Positions 1 through 5,710 of a stretch of 6,136 bases of DNA are shown in pieces. The notes beneath the pieces were generated by a model that worked only from the letters and a program-made list of their open reading frames with translations, was not told where the DNA came from and did not search any database. Source of the stretch: CAZWRF01 sp964636095 (GTDB lineage: Bacteria > Patescibacteriota > Minisyncoccia > JAHISW01 > Tagabacteraceae); assembly GCA_964636095.1 (NCBI GenBank), contig CAZWRF010000033.1, forward strand, positions 1-6,136. The letters are read 5' to 3'. Both the position numbers and the translations under genes were made by a program. Positions within the stretch are counted from its first letter, which is position 1; each line of letters starts with the position of its first letter.

Positions 1-172
1 CGTCGCTGTCTTTTTCTTGAAGTTTTTTTGCTTCGGAAACTGATGCAATATTTTCTTTTTTGTATGCCGGCTTAGCATTTGAGTTTTTGTGGTAATACAC
101 AAAATATCCACTTGCTATCAACAAGATAAACACAAAAGACAAAAATCCTTTTTTATGCCATATGTAAGACAA
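1..172 (-). CDS. N-terminus of unrecognised single-pass membrane protein (partial, runs off left edge)
   Basis: Reading leftward from a TTG at 172-170, 57 codons stay open to the window edge. The peptide starts MSYIWHKKGF. It has basic residues (HKK), then a hydrophobic stretch at about residues 10-27 (from FLSFVFILLIAS to YY), then a polar Lys/Glu/Ser-rich part. This is a signal anchor with the N-terminus inside and the rest outside the membrane. The frame is closed by an in-frame TAA a few codons upstream of the TTG. No ATG is available, so TTG is chosen because it precedes the basic and hydrophobic segments and lies 7 bases from a perfect TATAAT. A GTG at 133-131 is an alternative start but would cut into the membrane segment. 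It is divergent from lnt. No catalytic domain is visible in the portion present, so the function is not assigned; an anchored envelope protein is all that can be said. Confidence 0.6.
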   Translation of the reverse strand, partial: MSYIWHKKGFLSFVFILLIASGYFVYYHKNSNAKPAYKKENIASVSEAKKLQEKDSD

Positions 173-179
173 TGCTTTT

Positions 180-188
180 ATTATAACA
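180..188 (-). promoter_or_regulatory. Extended -10 promoter for the leftward partial gene
   Basis: On the minus strand the sequence is TGT followed by a perfect TATAAT hexamer (185-180), a TGn extended -10 element. No good -35 hexamer sits 16-18 bases upstream, which fits an extended -10 promoter. The hexamer ends 7 bases before the TTG start codon, so transcription would begin at about 173-172, essentially on the start codon. The motif is seen; promoter activity and leaderless translation are inferred. Confidence 0.5.
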
Positions 189-216
189 CTTTGTTAAGTT
201 TTTGGTCTTTTTGTTT

Positions 217-245
217 TTGTAAATTTGTGGATAACTACCTACAAT
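217..245 (+). promoter_or_regulatory. Promoter for lnt, leaderless geometry
   Basis: A TTGTAA -35 (217-222), a 17-base spacer and a TACAAT -10 (240-245) lie just before lnt. The -10 ends 6 bases before the ATG at 252, so the predicted transcript begins at or one base before the start codon, and no Shine-Dalgarno sequence precedes the ATG. The 79-base gap 173-251 therefore holds two back-to-back promoters and little room for anything else. Confidence 0.5.
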
Positions 246-251
246 ATAAAG

Positions 252-1805
252 ATGAGAAAAAAGCTAAGGTTTTTGGTTTTTGTATCTGTCTCTGTTTTTC
301 TGCTACACACCGCTTTTGGCAGTGAATTTTTCTGGTGGCTCTCTCTTTTTGCCCTGGTTCCGCTTTTTATACTGGTTAGCGGTGTAAAAAACAAAAAATC
401 AGCCTTTTTTACGGGTTGGCTTGTTGGGACATCTTTCTTTCTTTTTAATTTGGAGTGGTTTTTGGGGCCTCATTATACTTGGTGGGGAAAAGGAAAAGAT
501 GCTTTTTTTACTTTTGTGGCCTTTTCGGTAGCTTGGGCCGGGTCGGCGGCCGTTTTGGGTTTGAGTTTCGGTTTTTTTGCGCTGGTGCTTTTTCTTTTTG
601 AGCTTCGAAAAACTAATGATTTCTTTTTTCCGCTTTTTCTCTCATCGGCCTGGATTTTTCTCGAATACCTGCGCTCTTGGCTTTTTTGCTTCTGGTCGTG
701 GGGCTCTGAGTCCATATTCGGCCCCTATTGGACATTTGGACATCTCGGCTACGCTCTGGTCAATTCTTCGGCATCTGTTTTGGCCAGGTGTGTAGGCCTT
801 TACGGCCTTAGTTTTTTAGTAATTTTAGTTAATATTTTAATTTTTAAGAAAAAGTTTCGAGTCTTGGCGGTTTTGCTTCTTTTTGTTTTTGTCGTCGTTC
901 CTCTTGTCGCAAAAAATTATTTTTCGGATAAAGTTTTCAGGACGGATATTCTCCAAGCCGAAAATTCAAACGTATACTACAATACAGCAACAGAGCTCTT
1001 GAAGGATAGTCCTTTGCCTGAAAACACTGGAGAGCTTCCGCGCATTATTGTTTTTCCCGAAGGGTCCAACTTTTTCTCAAACAACGCGCCCCAAGCCGGT
1101 GTTCTTTCGTCTCTGATTTTTGGTAATGAAAAAAAAGGATTAATAGTTTCAAGCGCCGTTTACAAAGAAGGTGACTCAAAATACGAAGAAATAATTTATG
1201 CGGACAAAGACGGGAATATTTTAGAGCGCCAGAAGAAAAATTTTCTAATTTCAGCAGGTGAATATATGCCTTATGCTATCAGGGGGCCTCTCAATTTCTT
1301 TTCTCTCGAAGATGAAGTGGCGGTCTTTGATTTTAGGAGACATTTTAGCAGAGGCGATGAGGCGGAAAAAGTTTTTTATTACAACGGAACAGGCGTAGGC
1401 TCGTTGGTCTGTTCAGGCATTTTGTCTCCGGTTTTTTATAGAAATCTTGCAAAAGACGGCGCAGAAATTCTTGTTAATCCTGCCAGTCATCAGATATTTG
1501 GACATTCCAAGCAAGGCCTTTTTCAGATGAAGACGTTCGCTCGTTTCCAGGCTATTGCCAATGCCCGCCCCTTCCTTCAATCGGCATTCGGCGGATATGC
1601 TTTTGTCATTGACGCAAACGGCAATTTCACGGCGGGTGATTTTAATTTGGGTACAAAATTCGTTTCCGGAAAAATTGAAGCCATCAAAGAAAAAACATTG
1701 TATACAAAGCTGGGCGACTGGCCGTTGGTTTTGGCGTTTTTCGTTGTTTTATTTGGCGTTTATTTGAGCTTGATATATAATAAAAGAAATGTGGAGGAAA
1801 AATAA
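252..1805 (+). CDS. lnt: Apolipoprotein N-acyltransferase
   Basis: Lnt transfers an acyl chain from phospholipid to the free amine of the N-terminal diacylglyceryl-cysteine of lipoproteins, the last step after Lgt and Lsp, at the outer face of the cytoplasmic membrane. The 517-residue protein matches the family's usual length. Membrane segments fill residues 5-220 (about 7-24, 26-43, 52-70, 84-117, 124-147, 173-198, 203-220). A nitrilase-type C-N hydrolase domain spans about 230-480, and a final membrane segment lies near 490-508. The catalytic triad is intact: Glu270 in VFPEGS, Lys329 in KKNFL with the following GEYMP, and Cys387 in LVCSGIL. The distal VNPASHQIFG and ARFQAIANARP stretches also match the family. 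ATG 252 is preferred over an in-frame TTG at 225 because it gives the basic MRKK N-terminus and sits at the predicted transcription start. Its end overlaps the next gene. Confidence in the family is high; substrate use in this organism is inferred. Confidence 0.93.
   Translation: MRKKLRFLVFVSVSVFLLHTAFGSEFFWWLSLFALVPLFILVSGVKNKKSAFFTGWLVGTSFFLFNLEWFLGPHYTWWGKGKDAFFTFVAFSVAWAGSAAVLGLSFGFFALVLFLFELRKTNDFFFPLFLSSAWIFLEYLRSWLFCFWSWGSESIFGPYWTFGHLGYALVNSSASVLARCVGLYGLSFLVILVNILIFKKKFRVLAVLLLFVFVVVPLVAKNYFSDKVFRTDILQAENSNVYYNTATELLKDSPLPENTGELPRIIVFPEGSNFFSNNAPQAGVLSSLIFGNEKKGLIVSSAVYKEGDSKYEEIIYADKDGNILERQKKNFLISAGEYMPYAIRGPLNFFSLEDEVAVFDFRRHFSRGDEAEKVFYYNGTGVGSLVCSGILSPVFYRNLAKDGAEILVNPASHQIFGHSKQGLFQMKTFARFQAIANARPFLQSAFGGYAFVIDANGNFTAGDFNLGTKFVSGKIEAIKEKTLYTKLGDWPLVLAFFVVLFGVYLSLIYNKRNVEEK
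1753..1781 (+). promoter_or_regulatory. Internal promoter for the cysteine-rich gene, inside the end of lnt
   Basis: TTGGCG (1753-1758), a 17-base spacer and a perfect TATAAT (1776-1781) lie within the coding sequence of the last Lnt membrane helix. The -10 ends 7 bases before the ATG at 1789, so transcription would start on or beside that ATG. This would let the downstream gene be expressed separately from lnt. AT-rich coding DNA gives chance TATAAT matches, but the correctly spaced -35 adds support. Confidence 0.42.
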
Positions 1806-2877
1806 AGAAAACATTATTTTGGTTTCTTTGGCGATTTTAGCCGTTGGCGTTCTGGTTGTTCTCCTTGTATTTTTTAGAGGAAGCAAAGAAGAAAGTCCGG
1901 CTGTTTCCGAATCATCCGGCGGAGATTATTCTTTGCAACAAGAAACGACTTCCTATGCTTCTTTGGGCGGCAAGAACGCGGAGAAAGGCTCCGCTCTCAA
2001 AGGAACACCGGATTCTGATGACATCAGTGAGTTTATCTACAATTTTTTACCACCGGTAATTGAGCCCAGCGCATCTTCCAATGAAGACGGATTTGTGGCG
2101 GTAGAGCCGCCGCCTCCTCAGCCGGGAGAGGCTACCGGCACGGAGCCGGAAATAAGCAAATCTGTTCAAGAAGAGAATATTGATACGGGTGAGGAACAAG
2201 TACCGCTCACAGATGAAGAAATATTCCACCGGCTATTTCCTAGTTACTATATAGACGGACTTAGCTACTATCAGGACCTGTTAATAAACACCGGTTATTT
2301 TAGCGAATCGGACAGATTGACGTTCGACAGCTTGGATAATGTTATCGAAGGTTTGGACAGAGGCCTTTCTTATCTTTTGGATGTGGGCACTATTGACCAG
2401 GAAAAGTATGACAGATTCAAAAAAAGCATTCACGGAGAATTTCGGGATTTAATTATGTATGAATGGGAACAGTTGAGAACCGGTGCCAGCCCATACGACA
2501 TGAACAAGATAAAAGAAGGGGCTTATAATTTCGAGGATATTTGGCCTCCTTCGTACGAAGCCTTGTATGCTCAAGGGTCGTGCGGCAGCGAAGAAGAGAA
2601 TATATTCAAAAAAGTTTGGGGGAAAATAATGGCATTTATTTATCCCGAGTCTGCTTATGCCGGCGGCGGCTGCGGGTTCGATCCTTATGGAGGCGTTTGT
2701 ATTGAGGGCATTGAATGCTACCGGTCCGGCCCGCCCATTCCGGCAGGTGTTGATTTGTGGGCACCGTGCTGTTGCTGTTGCGCGGGCAAAGCGCCAATAG
2801 GGTGCCTTAACTCAGTGTGTTCCGGACCGCGTGCTGCTATTTGGGACCCAATGACCGGTATTTGCGGATGCGGTTAG
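1789..2877 (+). CDS. Membrane-anchored protein with cysteine-rich C-terminal module, function unknown
   Basis: This 362-residue protein is not recognised. Residues 1-7 are basic (WRKNK), and 9-29 form one strongly hydrophobic helix, so the bulk should lie outside the membrane. Residues 31-140 are low-complexity, acidic and Ser/Pro/Glu-rich, with a VEPPPPQPGE stretch near 105-114: a likely flexible linker. Residues 141-260 look folded and mostly helical. A short hydrophobic segment at 276-285 is followed by ESAYA (287-291), resembling a signal peptidase I site, then a Gly/Cys-rich end. All 13 cysteines fall after residue 264: 265, 295, 304, 310, 327-331, 339, 344, 359 and 361. ATG 1789 overlaps lnt by 17 bases in another frame; only weak AAAGAA precedes it. 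There is no N-terminal lipobox, so it is not an obvious Lnt substrate. The PYGG...GPPIPAG spacing in the Cys-rich part faintly recalls a PFGG-type surface motif of Candidate Phyla Radiation proteins; this is weak. Confidence 0.85.
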   Translation: MWRKNKENIILVSLAILAVGVLVVLLVFFRGSKEESPAVSESSGGDYSLQQETTSYASLGGKNAEKGSALKGTPDSDDISEFIYNFLPPVIEPSASSNEDGFVAVEPPPPQPGEATGTEPEISKSVQEENIDTGEEQVPLTDEEIFHRLFPSYYIDGLSYYQDLLINTGYFSESDRLTFDSLDNVIEGLDRGLSYLLDVGTIDQEKYDRFKKSIHGEFRDLIMYEWEQLRTGASPYDMNKIKEGAYNFEDIWPPSYEALYAQGSCGSEEENIFKKVWGKIMAFIYPESAYAGGGCGFDPYGGVCIEGIECYRSGPPIPAGVDLWAPCCCCCAGKAPIGCLNSVCSGPRAAIWDPMTGICGCG

Positions 2878-3641
2878 TTCTCGGCGCTTATAATTGTATG
2901 ATATAATTTTTCCCAATCTTCCAAATTCAATTCCTGGGCGCGGGCTTTCTCCGAAAGCCCGGTTTTTTTTATCTCATCTTCCGATATTCCCAGATTATTT
3001 TTGAGCATTTTTCTTTTGTGGGAAAATCCTCTTGAAACAAACCCGAAGAATTTTTCTTCATTTATTTTATTTTTGATAAAAAAATCTTTTGATATATTTT
3101 CGATTTTTATAATTGCCGAATCTACTTTTGGGGGAGGAGAGAAATGTCCCTTGGGAACATGGCCGGCTATTTTCGGCCGGCCGTAAGCCCGCACGCTTAA
3201 AGACAGCATGCTCATCTGCGGAGGTTTGGCGACTATTCTTTGGGCCACTTCTTTCTGAACCATAAGTACCATTAAGCTTGGCTGATTTTCGCTTGATAAA
3301 AATTTTCTAAGTATTGCTCCGGTAATATAATATGGAATGTTGGCAACTATCTTGAATCTTAAATCCTGAATCTTAAATCTTGAAACGTTTATTTTCAAAA
3401 TGTCGTCATTAATAAGCTCAAAATTTTTGGCATCTCTAAATTTGCTTTGCAAAAAATCAAACAAGTCTTTGTCTTTCTCAATGGCGATAACTGTGCCCGC
3501 GTTTTTTAGGAGCGCTTCGGTGAGAATTCCTCTACCGGGGCCGATTTCCAAAACAACGTCGTCTTTTTTGATTTCGGCCGCTTCAACTATTTGGTTTATT
3601 ATTTTTTCCGATTTTAAGAAATGTTGTCCAAGTTTTGCCAT
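2874..3641 (-). CDS. rsmA: 16S rRNA (adenine-N6,N6) dimethyltransferase A
   Basis: RsmA (KsgA) uses S-adenosylmethionine to dimethylate two adjacent adenines in the 3'-terminal helix of 16S rRNA, a late check on small-subunit assembly. The 255 residues are slightly fewer than the usual 270 or so. Visible motifs: N-terminal GQHFLK (5-10); SAM-binding VLEIGPGRG (30-38); acidic Glu55 in AIEKD for the ribose; NDD at 78-80; catalytic NIPYY (101-105); QKEVAQRIVAKP (129-140); FSPPPKVDSA (167-176); and the basic RGFSHKRKML (204-213). Residues 88-98 (RFKIQDLRFKI) are a repeat-derived insertion directly before the catalytic motif. The start ATG has only a weak AGAAG abutting it and no clear promoter in the 48-base gap behind the helicase gene, so cotranscription with it is likely. 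Its TAA overlaps the opposing gene's TAG by four bases. Confidence 0.95.
   Translation of the reverse strand: MAKLGQHFLKSEKIINQIVEAAEIKKDDVVLEIGPGRGILTEALLKNAGTVIAIEKDKDLFDFLQSKFRDAKNFELINDDILKINVSRFKIQDLRFKIVANIPYYITGAILRKFLSSENQPSLMVLMVQKEVAQRIVAKPPQMSMLSLSVRAYGRPKIAGHVPKGHFSPPPKVDSAIIKIENISKDFFIKNKINEEKFFGFVSRGFSHKRKMLKNNLGISEDEIKKTGLSEKARAQELNLEDWEKLYHTIISAEN
2941..2970 (+). terminator. Rho-independent terminator for the rightward lnt transcript, inside rsmA
   Basis: A perfect 9-bp stem (CGGGCTTTC at 2941-2949 with GAAAGCCCG at 2953-2961) and a 3-base loop are followed by one G and eight T (2963-2970). The T-tract follows the stem on the plus strand only, so it acts on rightward transcripts, starting 64 bases past the stop of the cysteine-rich gene. 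On the minus strand the same bases encode KKTGLSEKARA of RsmA. The structure is plain in the sequence; its activity is inferred. Confidence 0.85.
3354..3381 (-). repeat. Tandem 14-bp repeat inserted in frame in rsmA
   Basis: Read on the minus strand, AAGATTTAAGATTC (3381-3368) is followed directly by AGGATTTAAGATTC (3367-3354), 13 of 14 bases identical. Together with the next bases this encodes RFKI-QDL-RFKI, so the tetrapeptide recurs with a 21-base period. It lies in the loop between the NDDIL strand and the catalytic NIPYY motif, where RsmA tolerates length variation. Confidence 0.8.
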
Positions 3642-3689
3642 CTTCTGAAACTTGCTAAATAAAATTTTTTATAAAACCCTCTTTCTTTT

Positions 3690-5597
3690 CTATGAGAGAT
3701 AGTTAGTTGTTGGCAAATCGTCAAAATTGTTAAAAAGTTCCGGAGGAATTTCATTTAAAAATCTTGAAGGGTTGTTTGTTTGCTTGCTTCCAAAAAAACT
3801 ACGGCTGTAGGCGAAAGAAAGAAAAAGTCTTTGCTTGGCCCGGGTTAAGGCCACGTAAAAAAGGCGCCTTTCCTCTTCTTCTTCAAGCGGTTCGCGAAAT
3901 TGCCCATACGGGAAGAGACCCTCTTCTAGCCCGGCCACAAAAACATTTGGAAATTCCAATCCCTTGGCTGCGTGAACTGTCATTAGTCTTACGCTGTCTT
4001 TTTTTTCAGTGTCCAGGTTGTCTTGGTCGCTCATTAGCGCTGCGTCTTCCAAAAATTTATCAACTCCTGAAGGTGGCTCCAAGTCATCGTATTTTAAGCT
4101 TAAAGAAACCAGTTCTTTCAGGTTGTCCGCCCTCATCAGCCCTTCGTCCGTGCCGTCGTTGAGGTAAGAATTGTACCCGCTTTTTTTAAGAATTAAAGAA
4201 ATGGCTTTTGATAATTTTTCTTTTTCCAGGGATTCTTTGATTTGAGAAAGAAGTTCGAAAAATTTTTTTATTTGCTCGACTTTCGTGGCCGGCAAAGATT
4301 TGCCCGCCAAATAATTCATAAGGCTTGTTTTTCCCACGCCTCGCGGAGGCTCGTTTATTATCCGCTCAAGGCTTAACACATCGTCGGGGTTGAGAGAAGC
4401 TTTTATGTAGGCAATAATATCTTTTATTTCTTTTCTTTCAAAAAATTTTGTTCCCACAACCTGGTAGGGGATATCATAGGCGATAAAAGATTCCTCCAGC
4501 GCGCGAGATTGAAAATTGGCTCGGTAAAGAACCGCGATGTCCGATGCTTTAAACCCGTCCGATATGAGCTCCTGAGTTGTGGCGGCCACAAATTCCGATT
4601 CTTGTCTTTCGTTTATGGCGTCAAAAATCGCAAGACTTCTGCCTTTTTCCAGATTGGAAAATAAATTTTTCGGCTTTCTCAGCTTATTTTTGCCGATAAC
4701 AGAGTTTGCCGCCTCAAGTATATTTTGGGTGGAGCGGTAGTTTTGCTCCAGCATTATTATTTTTGTGTCCGGCCAGTCTTTTTCAAAATTCAATATATTT
4801 CCAAAGTCTGCTCCTCGAAATCCGTAAATTGACTGGTCTTCATCCCCTACAACACAAATATTTTTGTATTTTTCTGCCAGAAGTTTTGTAAGAACATATT
4901 GGCTGTGGTTCGTGTCTTGATACTCATCAACCAGGAGGTAGCGCCATTTGTTTTGGTATTTTTCCAGTATCTCGGGCTTTTTCCTGAAAAGAAAAACTGT
5001 TTTTGTGATAAGGTCGTCAAAGTCGGCGGATTTTTGCTTGGCTAAAGTTTTTTCATATTCTTCCCAAACACGGGCAATGGTTTGGGGGAAGAAATTTTCT
5101 CCCGCGTCTATGGCGTATTTCTCGAGACTTATTAAATTTGATTTTTGTTTTGAAATTACGCTTCTTATCTTTGCCGGTTGAAATTGTTTTGGATTGATGT
5201 CCAGCTTCTTCAGAGAGCCTTTAATCACTTTGAGGGAGTCTTCCTTATCCAAAATGGAGAAATTGGAGGGAAGTCCCGCTGCTCTTCCGTTTTCTCTGAG
5301 AATTCTAGCACACACGGAGTGAAAAGTTCCCACCGTCGGCATGTTGGATATTGTATATTGAGTGTTGGATATTAGCTTGCGTATGCGCTCTTTCATTTCG
5401 TTTGCCGCCTTGTTGGTAAAAGTAACAGCCAAAATTTGCCCGGGCTTTACTCTGTTTTTTATAAGGTTAGCTACTCTGTGCGTAATAACTTTTGTTTTTC
5501 CCGCGCCCGCTCCGGCTATTACTAACAAAGGACCGTCTTTGTGCAAGACAGCCTCTTTTTGCGGTTCGTTGAGACTTTCAAGTAGATCCATGTCCAT
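3690..5597 (-). CDS. uvrD: UvrD/PcrA-family superfamily 1 DNA helicase
   Basis: An ATP-driven 3'-to-5' helicase of the UvrD/PcrA/Rep group, acting in DNA repair and in clearing replication obstacles. All helicase motifs are seen in order in 635 residues: Q motif LNEPQKEAV (9-17), Walker A AGAGAGKT (28-35), TFTNKAANEMKER (59-71), GTFHS (90-94), Walker B VDEYQDT (223-229), GDEDQSIYGFRGAD (251-264), QNYRST (285-290), TVHAAKGLEFP (540-550) and RRLFYVALTRAK (577-588). It is shorter than typical UvrD or PcrA (about 720) and stops soon after the last motif. The C-terminal RNA-polymerase-contacting Tudor domain is missing. Residues 76-85 (ISNTQYTISN) are a repeat-derived insertion between motif Ia and GTFHS. 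The start is ATG 5597, with ATG 5591 as a close alternative. PcrA, UvrD and Rep cannot be separated by eye. It lies 48 bases upstream of rsmA on the same strand. Confidence 0.93.
   Translation of the reverse strand: MDMDLLESLNEPQKEAVLHKDGPLLVIAGAGAGKTKVITHRVANLIKNRVKPGQILAVTFTNKAANEMKERIRKLISNTQYTISNMPTVGTFHSVCARILRENGRAAGLPSNFSILDKEDSLKVIKGSLKKLDINPKQFQPAKIRSVISKQKSNLISLEKYAIDAGENFFPQTIARVWEEYEKTLAKQKSADFDDLITKTVFLFRKKPEILEKYQNKWRYLLVDEYQDTNHSQYVLTKLLAEKYKNICVVGDEDQSIYGFRGADFGNILNFEKDWPDTKIIMLEQNYRSTQNILEAANSVIGKNKLRKPKNLFSNLEKGRSLAIFDAINERQESEFVAATTQELISDGFKASDIAVLYRANFQSRALEESFIAYDIPYQVVGTKFFERKEIKDIIAYIKASLNPDDVLSLERIINEPPRGVGKTSLMNYLAGKSLPATKVEQIKKFFELLSQIKESLEKEKLSKAISLILKKSGYNSYLNDGTDEGLMRADNLKELVSLSLKYDDLEPPSGVDKFLEDAALMSDQDNLDTEKKDSVRLMTVHAAKGLEFPNVFVAGLEEGLFPYGQFREPLEEEEERRLFYVALTRAKQRLFLSFAYSRSFFGSKQTNNPSRFLNEIPPELFNNFDDLPTTNYLS
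5342..5373 (-). repeat. 21-bp-period repeat inserted in frame in the helicase gene
   Basis: The plus strand carries TGTTGGATATT at 5342-5352 and again at 5363-5373, exactly 21 bases apart. On the coding strand this gives ATATCCAAC twice, encoding ISN-TQYT-ISN (residues 76-85). It replaces a loop that is normally unrelated and variable in sequence, between the NEMKER helix and the conserved GTFHS strand. Confidence 0.8.
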
Positions 5598-5602
5598 AGG
5601 TT

Positions 5603-5608
5603 AGTATA
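5603..5608 (-). promoter_or_regulatory. -10 element for the helicase gene, leaderless geometry
   Basis: The minus strand has TATACT (5608-5603), ending 5 bases before the ATG at 5597. No Shine-Dalgarno sequence lies between. I see no convincing -35 hexamer at 16-18 bases, where the DNA is only AT-rich, so the call rests on the -10 match and on the same spacing at other starts in the window. Confidence 0.35.
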
Positions 5609-5632
5609 AGTTTCGGCAAATAACAAACTTTA

Positions 5633-5682
5633 AAATTTTTAATTTGAAATTTTTAATTTTTATTCAATTTTTAATTAATTAA
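5633..5682. repeat. AT-rich degenerate repeat cluster between divergent genes
   Basis: AATTTTTAATT occurs three times, at 5634-5644, 5648-5658 and 5666-5676. The first two copies extend to AAATTTTTAATTT (5633-5645 and 5647-5659) with a 14-base period. The cluster ends in the perfect palindrome TTAATTAATTAA (5671-5682). It lies between the starts of the helicase gene and the right-hand gene. It could be a repeat of the same kind as those inside rsmA and the helicase gene, a flexible upstream element, or simple AT drift. Confidence 0.6.
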
Positions 5683-5710
5683 TTTTAAATTCGAGGGTGT
5701 GGATATCTTA

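Noticed and set aside
225..251. TTG at 225 as the lnt start
   Set aside because: It would place the start upstream of the predicted -10 and add nine residues unlike an Lnt N-terminus. ATG 252 gives the basic MRKK start.
89..325. Plus-strand open frame of 78 codons over the divergent promoter region
   Set aside because: It crosses both promoters and the lnt start, has an implausible Phe/Cys-rich composition and no ribosome-binding site; it mirrors the leftward gene and lnt.
2644..2673. GGGC after AYA considered as a lipobox for Lnt modification of the adjacent protein
   Set aside because: A lipobox needs a Leu-like residue at -3 and a preceding signal peptide at the N-terminus. This is GGGC, about 295 residues in, so it is not a plausible lipoprotein site.
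3161..3182. GC-rich inverted repeat (GGCCGG with CCGGCC) inside rsmA
   Set aside because: It has a 10-base loop and no T-tract on either strand, and it follows from the codons for GRPKIAGH. No terminator or regulatory role is supported.
3764..4162. 132-codon plus-strand open frame opposite the helicase gene
   Set aside because: The minus-strand helicase is unmistakable here, with motifs V and VI. The plus frame has no domain-like pattern and is an antisense shadow.
4338..4352. Hairpin GCCTC-GAGGC-like inside the helicase gene
   Set aside because: Short stem in a conserved coding stretch (PRGVGK), no T-tract after it.
252..5597. Alternative genetic code with TGA read as glycine
   Set aside because: All four complete genes are full length with no in-frame TGA and end in TAA or TAG. 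The absence of TGA stops is only four cases and does not show recoding.
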